DNA from: Cheiracanthium punctorium | Lineage: Eukaryota > Arthropoda > Arachnida > Araneae > Cheiracanthiidae | Direction: 5' to 3' | Assembly: GCA_038373885.1 (NCBI GenBank) | Contig: JAWZYV010019914.1 | Location: 558,001-622,000 of the forward strand | Length of the DNA stretch: 64,000 nucleotides | In this document: positions 36,271 to 47,889 of the stretch, piece after piece | How the letters are laid out: every line of letters begins with the position of its first letter | Position numbering within the stretch: the stretch's first letter is position 1 | Notes under the pieces: model-generated | The model's database searches: none | What the model was told of the DNA's origin: nothing | What the model saw: only the letters and a program-made list of their open reading frames with translations | Position numbers and translations under genes: made by a program

Positions 36271-36575
36271 CATCGAAGTCCCGAACAGCAGCAACGGCTT
36301 GGAAATGCCGTCGTGCCAGGCGTTTCTTCAACGGCCGGAAGAGATCGAGATCACAGGGTGCGAGATCTGGACTGTAGAGAGGATATTCTAATTCGTTTCT
36401 TTGTAAGTTCTAGAGCAAATCACGTGTATCCGAGGCCGTACTAGTAATTGCATGTAGTGATATTTGATTGCGTGATCGTCTGTTGTATATAGACATGGAA
36501 TTTCACTCCCTCCGGGCTATGTGAAACTGTGAGAGCTTTTGTTATCTTACTTTTTGAACATCCTACGTATTAACT

Positions 36576-37503
36576 GCAATTATGTACTCGTGATTCCAAA
36601 ACTGATCTCTCTGCTCATCAGCAATACCTAGTGAAAATGACAACATATTTATCATCTCTTTCCCATAAAAATCAAGACTGGTGAAGTACTCATTCAAAAG
36701 GTCGTAAAAAATCTAAACCACGTAGCTGATTAACATATGTTTCTTAATTGTTTATGCACATGATTGTCGCATGATACAGGAGATAACTGATTTCTAAAAC
36801 TACAGAGACTTACGGCAGCATGGTCATTTAAGCTGATATTTAAACAAAAATTCCCCGGCATGGAAAGAAATCTAAACTGGGGAGCAAATGTTTGAGAAGG
36901 GTGCAAGAAGCTATCAATTACATATTTTGTTGACGGTTTCTGGCAAACAAACAAGATTAAACGTTGTGGAGGCTCAGTCGGAAATTTTTATGAGTGTTCC
37001 GCTAAGATTCTGAAGATCACCATGAACCTATATTGTTAAATACTGAGATTATTCCGAATTTGTTTCGATAATCGATGTGAGATTATTCGGAATTCACTGT
37101 TTGAAAATCTAAACAAAAATAACCCGACTTTTAATTTGAGTATTTTCTGCGTAAAAGTGTTAAACAAGAAAAACGAATCATGCGGCTTGCATAGATAATA
37201 AAACACTATCCGACTTAATGTTAATATTGCAAATATTTGTAGTAGTAAATTTTTCCAGTTCATCATTTATTTCATAGAAATTTTTATAATAACGAAATTA
37301 ACGTCATATAAGTAATTACTGTGAGTTATGTATTATTCGTAAGAGCATAAAATCATGTTCGAACATTCAATTCATAATCTAAAAACAATTAAATTTTTCC
37401 AGAAATTCATTCTTTTACTAAGCTCCCTCACTCAAAAAAAAAAAAAATAAATAAAAAAAATAAATAAACTTATAAATCTGGAAAAGCCATTCTCACTTGC
37501 AAT
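36576..37503. other. AT-rich spacer
   Basis: No gene or element ends recognised. An A-rich tract with AAAT interruptions (about 37434-37469) precedes the R5 repeat. Confidence 0.5.
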
Positions 37504-37805
37504 AGCTTATTTTGTCACGCAAATCACGCAAATGATTAACTTTTTTTGTTCGCGGATATGAAATACAGCTGAAAATAGTGAAAAATCGATTGCTTAAAAA
37601 TGAGAGAATGGGTGGATTTTCAGATTTTTAAAAAAGTGCTGATTGTTTTCTATAGTTTTATACACATTTATGAAAAATTTCAATCGGATCATACAAACGA
37701 TATAGATGTTATTAGGCTTTTTGTGTTTAATTTTGCAATCCTTTTGCAGTAATGAAGAGAAAAGGTTTTATCTAGGAATCAGATATAGCTTAACTATATA
37801 GTAAG
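37504..37805. repeat. Dispersed repeat R5, copy 2
   Basis: Partner of 14411-14710. The order of shared blocks is the same, including TTTTCAGATTTTTAAA and ATGAAAAATTT, and it ends in ACTATATAGTAAGA. Compared with copy 1 it carries a short duplication, CGCAAATCACGCAAATGATT. Confidence 0.65.
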
Positions 37806-38468
37806 ATGATACGCTTTAAAAAATAACTTCCCATAGAACACAATGCATTGGGAATATTTTGAGTGCTCCTGTTGAAAAAAATATAAATGTTACATGGAAT
37901 ATTTTCAATAGGTTATATTGTACAGTTGAAAAGAATTACATATGTAAATTCCGTAGAAATAGATGCATATTTAAGTGAGTTAAAGCACGGACGGACAGAC
38001 TGACAAATTGAAATCATAAGCACTTTTAAACCTTGTTGGAAAGTGTTAAAAAGGTGATAATATATCTATTATTAATATAAGTGCATTTCGTACATATTAT
38101 ACCCCATTTACATTCAGCTACTCGCGCTGTCTTTCTCACTGCCTTGGAAATGCTCAGGAAATGTTTCTGCAGCTGCTCCAAAAACCAGTGAGGGTTTACA
38201 TTCTACTATACTTCATTTTTCTCACACACACATCAATCAGAATCTCAAAGCCGAAAGCCTAGTATTGGCATTTATTCTTTTTTTTGGCGCTGATTGTCAG
38301 TCTCACGATACACGAACTGATTAAATAAAAAGAGAAAAAAAGAACTAAGCGTTCTCCGCCCTTTGCACGCTTGGCGATAAATGAACAAAGGAGCTGGATG
38401 CAAACACTCACTCCCCTCACTTCTCCGGCCTTCGAAAATCCCTTCTGAAAGGAACTTGAGATGTAGAC
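37806..38468. other. Spacer, possible 5' region of the exon at 38469
   Basis: AT-rich to about 38330, then less so (38340-38460). This is the position a promoter or 5' UTR would take if 38469 starts a gene. No TATA box stands out. Confidence 0.3.
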
Positions 38469-38672
38469 ATGGACAAGACGAGGAGGAATGCGATATGGGT
38501 GTTTACATTTTGCCTCTTTCATTTCTACTCTTCTTGCCGCGGAAGTGAGCCTAATGTAAACGAGGCAATAGATATAAAATTTCACTATACACAGAAGGAT
38601 GATGAAATAGGTTTTCACCCAATTCCGACGAATGTGATCTTCTTAGCAAAAAAACTTATAACATTTCCTTAA
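38469..38672 (+). CDS. Candidate first exon with signal peptide
   Basis: The frame begins MDKTRRNAIWVFTFCLFHFY, then SSCRG: a basic N-region (KTRRN), a hydrophobic core of about 13 residues and a polar end, the shape of a cleaved signal peptide. A strong splice donor, GGAA|GTGAGC, follows at 38544/38545, right after the signal peptide, a common exon boundary in secreted and membrane proteins. The frame stays open to 38672, but residues after the donor look non-specific. The upstream DNA is less AT-rich than usual here. No later exon can be joined with certainty and no family is recognised. It could also be a chance frame. Confidence 0.35.
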   Translation: MDKTRRNAIWVFTFCLFHFYSSCRGSEPNVNEAIDIKFHYTQKDDEIGFHPIPTNVIFLAKKLITFP

Positions 38673-39663
38673 TTTGAATTATTTTGTCTTTACCTATTTC
38701 TATTTTCTGTTGTTGTTAAAAGTAGATTTTCCTCTACATAAGTACTTTAGGATTGCAGAACCTCCGCGGAAGAAATTTTTGGACAATGTAAATCCTATTA
38801 GATATACTTCTAAATAACAGATGAAAAGGTTGATTGATATTTTAGGCTCCTAGCAGAGTTTCGCTCTATCAAAGTCTACTACTTTGTGAATTTGATGAAA
38901 TTTTTTCAGCTACTAGAATGACTGAGGGTTTTTGGAATAAATTGTATTTTTAGAACTGCTATAAATAATTCAATCTACTATAAATAATTCTTGCAATTTA
39001 TGAATTCCATAAATATTTTAATTCTTTACGTAAATGTGATTGTAAAAAACAGTATATTTTTAATGAAAAGTACAATTTAACAACCTCCGATTATCTATCA
39101 AAACAGTGCTCATAAAATACGTACTTCCTTTGTAAAAATCCGCATCACCTTGGCGTTTTCTCGTAAACTAAATTGTACGTACAATACATAGATACATAGA
39201 ACAAAACGTTTCATTTCAATTATAGATATCGACTGTCAATATCGTCACTCAATATACCCTGTCTTTATTCTCGAGAGCCTCATTTTTCAAACACCTAGGT
39301 AGAGGAGCTGAAGTACCAACAGTCCACCTTATGTCAACATTTTCAGTATGAGTGTATTCATGCAGCGTCTAGACGCAAATAGCGCCTAATCGAATTTGAA
39401 TGGAATAAACAACTACAAAAGCATGGTAGACTTCATAAAAATACTTGTCACGCGATTGGATATGTCCAGGCTTTATGACATATACGCACGGCATGAAAAT
39501 ACAAAATTATGATAGACACAGCTATATCAAAGACTGATAATGATACTGAATCGTCATAAAAACATCAGTATTAAAGGCTTCGGCAGTTATCCAATTTACT
39601 CACTTCATAATATATTTCTAATTTTTTTCTAGGTTTAAGAGCAATAATGTTCGATGGAATGAA
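38673..39663. other. AT-rich DNA, nothing recognised
   Basis: No gene or element ends seen. It would be intronic if the 38469 exon is real. Confidence 0.45.
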
Positions 39664-39667
39664 TATA

Positions 39668-39767
39668 CCCAGCAAACACACACAGGTTCTCTGAACGTCT
39701 ATTAACGTTCAGAAAACGTCTTCTGAACGTTAATAGACGTTCAGAGAACCTGTGTGTGTTTGCTGGG
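39668..39767. mobile_element. Perfect 100-bp hairpin MITE, copy 2
   Basis: It differs from 35902-36001 at a single base, in the loop (AAAACGTCTT against AAAACGTCTC). The 45-bp arms are perfect. The flanks are TATA on both sides (39664-39667, 39768-39771), consistent with TA or TATA duplication. The lack of any arm mutation suggests recent movement or ongoing correction between arms. Confidence 0.93.
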
Positions 39768-39858
39768 TATACAAGTTTGAAAATATTTAACTAAGAAAGT
39801 AGTGTGACACTGTAAATCTGTCATTTTTAAAAAAGGAAACAAACGTTTTGGTTTAGAG

Positions 39859-40490
39859 CAGTGCTCTTAACCTTTTTATCGGTCAACGACCTGTCAATGT
39901 TTGATACTTTAACTGCGGCTCGCTGAAGAAAGGGGGGACTGATTATTTATAGTTTAGATTGTTTTGATTTAATAATTTTAATTTAATCTTATTGAAACAT
40001 AGCTTCAAAATAAAATACAGTTACATAAAAAATGAATATAAAACGATTTAACATTTTAACTCACTAGAGAGCTACATAATCAATGAGAACCCTGAGCTTG
40101 TTTCTTTGCAACGAGTCGGCTATATCTGGCTGTAATAGGATTCAATAGCACCAGAAGTGCGTTGCTTAGGTCCAGTTTATTCCACTGTCCTGATTTGGTC
40201 GCAGTCATTGCAGAAAACCCCGATTCACACTGATAGATCGTCGGAAATGGCAATAGGGATTTAAGTGACTAAAATTTTAATTCGTAATCTTGAAATATTT
40301 AATAAATAATAAACTAGTTTAAAATACAGAATTTTTCTGTTATAAAAGTATATATTAGCACCAACTCCAAAAATCAGAACCCGAGATAAATACGCCACAG
40401 TAAATAAAATAGAAATAATTTAATGCTTCTTGGGGGACCCGGTACCATTTGAACCACGGACCCGGCTTTGGGGACCAATGCTTTGGAGGA
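39859..40490 (-). mobile_element. hAT-type element, internally deleted
   Basis: Left end CAGTGCTCTTAACC (39859) and, on the minus strand from 40490, CATTGGTCCCCAAAGCCGGG, a form of the common hAT start CAGTGGTCCCCAA. The flanking octamers GTTTAGAG (39851-39858) and CTTTGGAG (40491-40498) agree at six of eight positions, an acceptable decayed 8-bp duplication. The interior keeps the end of a transposase on the minus strand. Confidence 0.75.
40085..40254 (-). pseudogene. hAT transposase C-terminal fragment
   Basis: Minus-strand reading LPFPTIYQCESGFSAMTATK, then NKLDLSNALLVLLNPITARY and LVAKKQAQGS. The CESGFSAM...K...R.RLD...LR pattern is the conserved C-terminal dimerisation region of animal hAT transposases of the ZBED5/SCAND3 type. 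Only about 57 residues remain, so the fragment is non-functional. Confidence 0.85.
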
Positions 40491-40498
40491 TCATTTTA

Positions 40499-42038
40499 AT
40501 AATTTTTCAAATAATTAAATTTTAAAAAGCTTTTAAAGGCTTTACCTATACTTCTATACGTTTGAATATACGTTTTTACGTTTGAATTTTGTTCCTGGAG
40601 AATTTTAATACAATTAAATTGGGTAGTGGAAAGAAGTTTTTACAATCAATTGTTCTACAGAATAATGTACGTTCTTTTACGGGCATTAATTGCATTTTCA
40701 CTGACTTAAAAGGGACAAAAATATTATTTCTAATTCGCACATGTACTAGCTGTGCTTAATCCTTAAATGCATAGCGATGTAAATATACATCGTATGTTTA
40801 CAACATGTTCACTGACTGCTTTTCAAAAAACTAATTAGTTATTCATAAAAATAAGATAGTAAATTTAACTTATACTAATGGCTATCGCGTGATCTGCAGT
40901 GCCGTGTTTAAAAATGCGTTTAAGCGGTTTAAAGGGTTATAAAGCTATAGAGGATATTAGGGTAAGATGACGAACTCAGTATTTCTCCAACGCATAAATA
41001 AATAGCAGCACGTTTCAGGGCAATTTGCAAGACTAGTATTGGGCTACGGAGCCCACCACAAGTAATATAAGCTGAGCTCGTTGTATGAGAAGTGACGACT
41101 CAAGCGTATTTCTTTGATCTACATCAATTTCGCACTTCACAGTGGAGTAAGTTGTGTTTTCACCTTCATAAAATATTCTCAAAATAAAAATATGTAGTAC
41201 CGTTAAAAATCATAAATCTTACAATTTATTCACTATGAGGTTGGATACTGCTAAACAACTTTAAACTGGAAATGGCTGTGTGGGCTAAGATGACTAGGAG
41301 TTTCATCATCTCCTTTACTTCCGGAGAATGATTGAGGACAGATCTTGAGCATATAATCATTAATCCGGGCTGGAATAATAATGAAGTGAAATACAGACCC
41401 CTGGAAATGAGATTTTCATTTATAAACGTTATAGCCACCTAGTTTTTCTATCTAATTTTTGTATCTAATTAAGTTTCTTTTATTGGGATTGTTTCTTTTT
41501 GTTTTCTTTGTTATATTTAGACTAATATTTTTTCCATACATTTCTGTAAAAAGCCTTCATATAGTTAGTTATCTGTTCGTCTTGTCACAGTACTCAATGG
41601 GTAAGAGGGAGGAAATATTTTGCTACCTACCCTAAGGATACGAAATCACTTCCTTTTCTTTCTTTTAATAAAACAAAAAAGTTGAAGAAATTCCTTTAAA
41701 TTCCATATTTTCAAACCACTTACTGAATTATTAAGGGAAAATATTTAAGCTTAAGTTATTCACTTTACTCCACTTTCTCCTACAATTTTTATCGAAAAGG
41801 ATTATTCCTGTCTCAGTATTTTTAACTCCCCACTCTAAATCTGACTCTCATCTGGAGATAAGATAGATTTCCAGATAAAATAGATTGGAATATTTTCAAG
41901 ATGCACTAGCCATGTTTAACCGTGATATGATTTATCATTTTATAAGTCAGATTGATCTCTCTCCCCTCAATATATATATTACGGATGATTACAATTTATT
42001 CTTGAAAAATTAGTGATTTTTTATGAATACAATTTCAG
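40499..42038. other. AT-rich DNA, nothing recognised
   Basis: No element ends or gene recognised; a minus-strand frame at 41226-41438 looks like chance. Confidence 0.45.
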
Positions 42039-42216
42039 CTTGTATTTTTACTACAACGGGATGATCCTGGTCAGTTTCATAAGTGTAGCACTGGTACCAT
42101 GGCTTCCCTCAATGTATGAATTCACATTAATGCTTTCGGACCCTGCGTCCGCAATTGAGGACACAAAAGTTATTTATACTATCGCACGAGAGGGATGTCC
42201 TGATTTGTTTACTTGA
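42039..42216 (+). CDS. Candidate 3' coding exon, unknown protein
   Basis: A pyrimidine-rich acceptor, with TTTTTT about 20 bp upstream and ending ACAATTTCAG, abuts 42039. The open frame then reads LYFYYNGMILVSFISVALVP, MYEFTLMLSDPASAIEDTKV and ends AREGCPDLFT before TGA (42214-42216). Codon usage looks more protein-like than nearby frames. The stretch FTLMLSDPASAI faintly recalls beta-sandwich extracellular repeats, but I cannot name a family. It may be internal instead, using CAAT|GTATGA at about 42112 as donor. The frame enters in phase 2, which does not fit a direct join to the 38469 exon. Confidence 0.25.
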
Positions 42217-42887
42217 AGACAAACCTTTTATCTTGAAAGTTTGATAATCAGCATTTCAGTTAACTACATATTCAATCCCCATTATGAAAAGGAAAATCAT
42301 TTAAAGAGAAATTATTTAATCATATCTGAAAGGGTTAAATTGAATGCATACTACAAATATCGGAGAATTTAGATGTAATGCCGTTTTAATATACGTTTAG
42401 AAGTATATTCGGTAATGACTTTCTCTCGATATCAGATTTCTATTATTTGTTTCAATGGATCAATAATTCAACATTAGAGAAGTATAGAATAGTGATTTGG
42501 CCGAATAGTCGAATACAAATATTCGGTAGCCAGATATTAAATATTTTTAAATTTAATTTTAATTTTAAATAAAATGTCGCTTTTCAAATTAAATACTAAA
42601 TAAAGGCTAATTAAAATTCATTTTATATTATTTGTAGGTACTTAAAAACACACATACACCAGTACATTGTCTATAACACTAAAAAATATGCGTTATGAAA
42701 AGATATATATTACAAAGTTAAATAATTATGTTTGCAATTGGGGATCTGTAAAGATTCCCCATACCCCCACTTTATAAAGAAAAGTAGAAAACCGAGCAAA
42801 TGTCATTAAATTGAATAAAACTGAAAAGCATGCCCTTAACTGGCTGAGAGTTTTACTTGAAAAATAGTAGCAGTTGTGATTGACAAG
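42217..42887. other. AT-rich spacer
   Basis: Nothing recognised. A cluster of GAATA/ATTCG words at about 42503-42525 resembles the repeat at 62607 but is too short to assign. Confidence 0.45.
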
Positions 42888-43212
42888 CTGTAAAACTACT
42901 TTTCTTGCAAGGATACACCTGCTACTGGGAAACGGACAAAACGAGTTTTTTTTAATGCACCGAGGCTTTTTTCTTTTTCTCCGGTGTTTTTTTTTCTTCA
43001 GTGCGTTATTCGTTTCTTATATTAAAAAAGCAAAACATATCAATATGTTTTATTGATATTCTTTTAATAAGAAGCGAATAAACCGTTGGAGAGAAAAAAA
43101 AGAAAAAAAAACACTGGAGAGAAATAAAACGAACACTGGAGCATATTTTAAAAACTCGTTTGGTCCGTTTCCGAGCAGCAGATGTATTCTTGCAGGAAAA
43201 GTAGTTTTACAG
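42888..43212. mobile_element. Foldback hairpin element, about 325 bp
   Basis: The left arm starts CTGTAAAACTACTTTTCTTG; the right arm ends in its near reverse complement (GGAAAAGTAGTTTTACAG). The arms continue to pair up to the centre at about 43040-43055 (ATATCAATATGTTTTATTGATAT), with small indels in A/T runs. No coding potential and no clear target duplication. Confidence 0.8.
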
Positions 43213-44269
43213 GTTTCATTTCCATCTTCTGCTAATTTTTCAAGTACGGCTTTTCTCCTTATACCCCCACTTTATACGATGGATGGTACAAATAAATGGG
43301 AGAATTGAAACAATTTTTTTAATTTATTGATCCTTCGACCGACCGATTAATCATATTTATTTTCTATAGGTTATTAAATTCAATCATTAATGGTTCGTGA
43401 GTAAATTTTTGGCAATATTTTTAAAGCTCCCCCACACGTCTTGCCGATTGTTAAATTTCAAAATGAAGTACAGGACTGCTTTTATTTTATTACTAACCTT
43501 CAATGAATGAATACATATATAAACAAAAGAAAAACCGTTTCACATATTTTTATCATCATTACAATGTTTTACCCATTATTATCGAAAGTTTTCCCATTTC
43601 AATATCCCCTCGTCCCTGCTTTCAACCTTCCGAGGTGAAAAAAATAATTAAAGTCCCAACAAAACCAATTTTTACAACGAGGGTCTAGCGTTTGGTTAAT
43701 TTTGTTGAAGGAGCTATACCTATTCGCGCGCATTATATAGAAACGTGTAATGAAGATCAACATTGCAGTGGACAAGATGAACATAATATGACGTTGCATC
43801 GTTCGGCATCAATCTGTGGCGTTAATTTCGCCTTGGTTTACGAACCGACAGTTTAGGAAAGCAGTCGCAATCGGTGATCCATTTGCGATTGCAAAGTTGA
43901 GTCCATTGCTGCATAATCAGAGCTGAAAGTCCACCACGAAGAGGCAAATCCACCCTCACTAATTCCTTCGGAGCAATTGGTTATGAACTATACAAACACG
44001 CAACTGTGTGGAACTGCAGGCAGCAGCATTATATTTTCAACAAATTTTAGGCAAGGTTGTCTGCAATATGCCGAAGAGTTGTTTTTTATATTCACTGCGA
44101 TTTTAAAGTTTTATATTTTTCCTTGTTAACCAATAAATTTGTTCTTCATTATACTGTTTTTTCGCATTTTATTAATTTTCTCAAAGTATAAGAACAAGCC
44201 TTCTGATATTTAACACTTTTGGTGCTCAAAAGTGAAGGATGTACAATATTCACCTTCTACAAATCTGTT
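43213..44269. other. AT-rich spacer with a possible insertion
   Basis: 43741-43803 (AAACGTGTAATGAAGATCAACATT...) resembles 46812-46871, directly upstream of repeat R3 copy 2. Copy 1 therefore seems to carry about 470 bp extra between 43803 and 44270, possibly an unrecognised insertion. Confidence 0.4.
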
Positions 44270-44650
44270 ATAACTCACTTCACGATATTTTGTTACAGCT
44301 ATCGAGTTTTTAGAGCTTCATTTATCAAACGATCATCAGGGCGTCACCACCTTACGTAATAAAAGACTTAAATCCATTCGCGAAGCTGAAAGTTATTGGT
44401 GTATTTGTCCACAGGATCAGCAGGCAGGCGAAATTCTGAAAACGACTAACAGACTTTTGCTTTTGTTAGATATATTCTTTAAAGGCGAGAAGCAAACCTC
44501 CTATTTGCACATTAATAGAAGATACGGTAGACAGAGATTTCATCCAGTTACAGAAGTTTTATAGCTTTATTGGATGAAATGCTCGGTGTAGACATCATTT
44601 GGGAATCATATGTCTTTTCAGATATGCGATAAAATTAACTTATTTCTCAT
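44270..44650. repeat. Dispersed repeat R3, copy 1
   Basis: Aligns with 46881-47262, sharing CATTTATCAAACGA, GTCACC, AGTTTTATAG and GGATGAAA in the same order and spacing. No ends or coding potential recognised. Confidence 0.6.
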
Positions 44651-46880
44651 CACAAAAGGACTGTTTATGGTTTTCAGGTTATTACGTCTGTTTAAAAGTT
44701 TCATAATATTTATAATATTTAAAAAAGCATTGAGATTGAAAAGAAATTGTGCGTAAATTTTTTTAACTGTTTTAAAGAACAATTTTTTTAAAAAAATGCT
44801 TGATTGGAATTTCCCTTTTAAGTTATTAAACATTATACTCTATCATTGAAATGCAGAAAAATCTAAAATGAACTAAGAAATTCGGATATTCAGCAGAAAC
44901 ATGCATAAAAAAAGTACATTTTACTCAGGTTAGTTATAATGACTTTAGATGATAAAGCGATAAACAATTAACAGTCAACGTAATAAAATGCTTTACATGC
45001 AAAATTATAAATTGTAATAAAATGTCTGGGGAAAATAGAAAATCAATGAGACAAATGTTTTACCAAAATCGGTAATTTCAATAAAAGCTGAATTTTTTTT
45101 TTACTCAGATTAATGGTTAATTGTAGTCTGAAAATGATTAATTAAATGTCTGTATAACTAATTAAAACCCGCAATGAATTGCTAATTTATAGTTTAAAAG
45201 TTTAAATTTAGTCCCTTCAATAGTGAAAACTTTTTTCTATTTTAACTTTCAATGATTCATAATTTTTCATGTTATTTTTAATTTTTTCTAAGTTATGATA
45301 TTTTTATTTATGAAATACTTATGAAATTCAAAAGTTTAGGAGTATTTAAAAAATAAAGTAAGTAAAGTAAATTTGTAATAATGAAAGACAATGTGAAAAG
45401 TCTGTTTATTTTTTATTTTAAAGCATCCACCAGTATCTCGTCCCCCTTCAAAGCTTCAAAATGCCCCTTAAATATATTTTGTTTGCATTATTATTAGTAG
45501 TTTGGAAATAGGAATTGGAACGTTTAAATCTACTCATTTGGTGATCCTGTTCATAAGCCAATTTAAGCTGTCAGTTCAATTGAACATGAAAAACTATTAA
45601 CCTTTTCGCCCCGGCTCACACATGAGGATTTTTGTCCCAGAAAACGGCGGAATCTATAAGATTTCATTCCCCTACTTCTCAGCTGAAGAGCACGCCTTGC
45701 CTTTTGTTTGGTAGGTGGGGGCAAATATCACTGACCACAACAGTCCGCAAACAAAATACAAATCTGTATGCTCAATGCCGGTCAATTGACTACCACTTTC
45801 TCCCCAGTCAATTATCTATTAACACGCCTGACTCTCCCACAGCATAAGAAAAGGAATTTCTAGAGGCGGGAATCTCTTATCCATCTTCCATGAAGGGTGA
45901 ATTGATTCCCTGTCAAAAAAGGGGAAAGAAGTCCTTGGTAAGGCATTTGTACCAGCGCCGTTCTTCAGTCAGATTTATTTTTTGGTACAACTGTTGTACC
46001 GCCAAGGGGCTCCAATAGTAAGTTCTATAGATTTTGATTTGCTACTTTTAGTGCTAAAATTTCCACTAAGAAAACAGTTCCCAAGTGCCGACTCCCTTAT
46101 TTTCACTATACAGGGCTGATAAAATACGTTTATGGTGAACAATAGCAAAGAATATGAATGTCAGTAAAAATGATAAAATGTGTTGGAAGCTTCAAAGTTA
46201 TGTAAAAAATAAGTTTATATAGTAATCCGTCAAAGAAATTTAAATTCATGGAGAAAGCTTAAAAATATTGGTCTTACAGAAATATGGGTCGAGTAGCTTT
46301 CATGGCGTTTCTTTTTTTTTTTTTCTTTATTTATTTCTTTTTGAGAAGAGGATAAAATGGGTGTCCCATTTAAATCTAATTATATGCACTGTAACCGGCA
46401 TAAATATAGAAGCATTTGGAAAAAATTCCTTCTTTATCGAATTTATTTATTACTGACATTTAAAAATTATGCGAAAAGTTCCGCAAAATCATTTGACTGA
46501 ATTTTTATCAATCCATTTTCAAGGTAGGTCGTTAAATCATACATAAAATGAAGAAAAGAATTTTTACATGTTTATGCGGGCGACTGCATATTGTAAGCTT
46601 CATGAATCTATGAAAAGGGTGTTATGAGATTTTAACCTTCATTAAGTATGAAAGATTCTGAATACTTAAAGTAATACATAATACAAAATTATAAGATATT
46701 ATTCAGTATTACATGACACAGTTATGATTTCAATTCTTTGATAAAATAAAAAGAAAATACATTTTCCTTCTGAATTTTGTGTATGCATAGACATACGGCT
46801 TACAAGCAAGACATAAAAACATGATCAACATAACAGCAGAAACTGACATTTAATGACGCCGCATCATTTCATAGAAATCT
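44651..46880. other. AT-rich DNA with a possible TTAA-element end
   Basis: At 45597 TTAACCTTTTCGCCCCGG resembles a piggyBac-like terminus, and the next 430 bp are less AT-rich, but no facing end was found. A plus-strand frame of 71 codons (45632-45847) there has no recognisable domain. Confidence 0.35.
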
Positions 46881-47262
46881 ATAACACTCACTCTTTACAA
46901 TGAACCCGAGTTTTCCACAGTTCCATTTATCAAACGAGCATTGGCAAGTCACCGCCCTCCGTAATAAGCAACTTAAATCAATCTGCAAATATGAAACCTT
47001 TGCATTTATCAGTTATTGGAGCATTTATTTTAATGCCCAACGTTAGGGAGACAAAATTCAGTAGAGACCATCGACGTCTGCTGCTTTTGTGTAGGTACGA
47101 TGTTTTATAAGCAAGAAACAAGACTCGCATTAGCCTTAATGAAAGGAATGGGCGGATAGATCTCGGTTAAATTATGGTAGTTTTATAGTTTTATCGGATG
47201 AAAGCCTTAGAATGGATGAAAATTATGTTTCTCTTAGATAACATGAGTAAATTAATCTGTTT
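46881..47262. repeat. Dispersed repeat R3, copy 2
   Basis: Partner of 44270-44650, about 2.6 kb apart in the same orientation. It may be a local segmental duplication or a dispersed element. Confidence 0.6.
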
Positions 47263-47889
47263 TTCGGATGCGTTAAAAGTGTGGGGTTTTTCGAGTTGCA
47301 TTTAACTTTAAAACTGGTAGAATATTTTAAGAGAAGAACGTGATGAGAGAATTGTTTTAACACTTTCAAAGTTTAAATGCTTATATGAAATCAATTTGCC
47401 TTTCAAAATATTATTAGTATTGATAATTAAGGTTTATTATAGCTTGGTGTCTAATGAAGGCGTAGACGTAATATAGTTTTTTTTTTAACAAGATGAAAAA
47501 AGAATCAAAAGGACTCTTGCAGACTACATCAAATAAGATCATTTATTTAAAAATACTTTAATGACTTCGTTTCATACCTTTAATCTTTTCATTCTTACCG
47601 TTGTAATCATTGGTTGCACGGTTGGCGCTTACTTGCACTATATTTATAATAAATGACAGGCGTATTTGTTACTGCAGCGAATTCAAAGGCAAACGAAGAT
47701 GGAGAACATGTATATAAGAACAAATGTGCCATAAAGTGTTTGATAACACTGGGGAACAATTTTTAACATAATTTCTGTTGAGTTCGATTTTTAAGCTGTT
47801 TTAGAGTCCAATGGGCACACTGATTACAAAACTGTTGTTAGTTTTCTTCGATCACGTCAAGTTTTTTATCTACACTATTCTTCTCTTCA
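47263..47889. other. AT-rich spacer
   Basis: Nothing recognised; a frame entering at 47811 overlaps the pseudogene to the right in the wrong phase. Confidence 0.5.

Larger units (their letters stand above)
35765..36575 (-). pseudogene. mariner transposase pseudogene, internally deleted and split by MITEs
   Basis: On the minus strand the 5' end (about 36575) begins with CGTAGGATGTTCAAAAAGT, which fits a mariner terminus. Sequence then passes almost directly to the late catalytic region, so the N-terminal half is deleted. From about 36461 to 36271 I read TASDTRDLL, a stop, NLQRNELEYPLYSPDLAPCD and LDLFRPLKKRLARRHF, with the mariner signature YSPDLAPCD. The C-terminal end lies beyond a MITE insertion at 35884-36270 and resumes at 35883 with FFNSG and, after a frameshift, FFDVHEV-stop-VEKK, the decayed form of the mariner end (DVHGDYVEK-like). 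Stops and shifts make it dead. Confidence 0.8.

Noticed and set aside
35988..36377. Open frame of 129 codons on the plus strand
   Set aside because: It starts in the hairpin MITE, crosses the TTAA MITE and ends antisense to the mariner relic, so it is a chance fusion of element sequence.
38259..38618. Minus-strand frame of 119 codons
   Set aside because: Opposite the better plus-strand exon candidate, low-complexity ends, no domain recognised.
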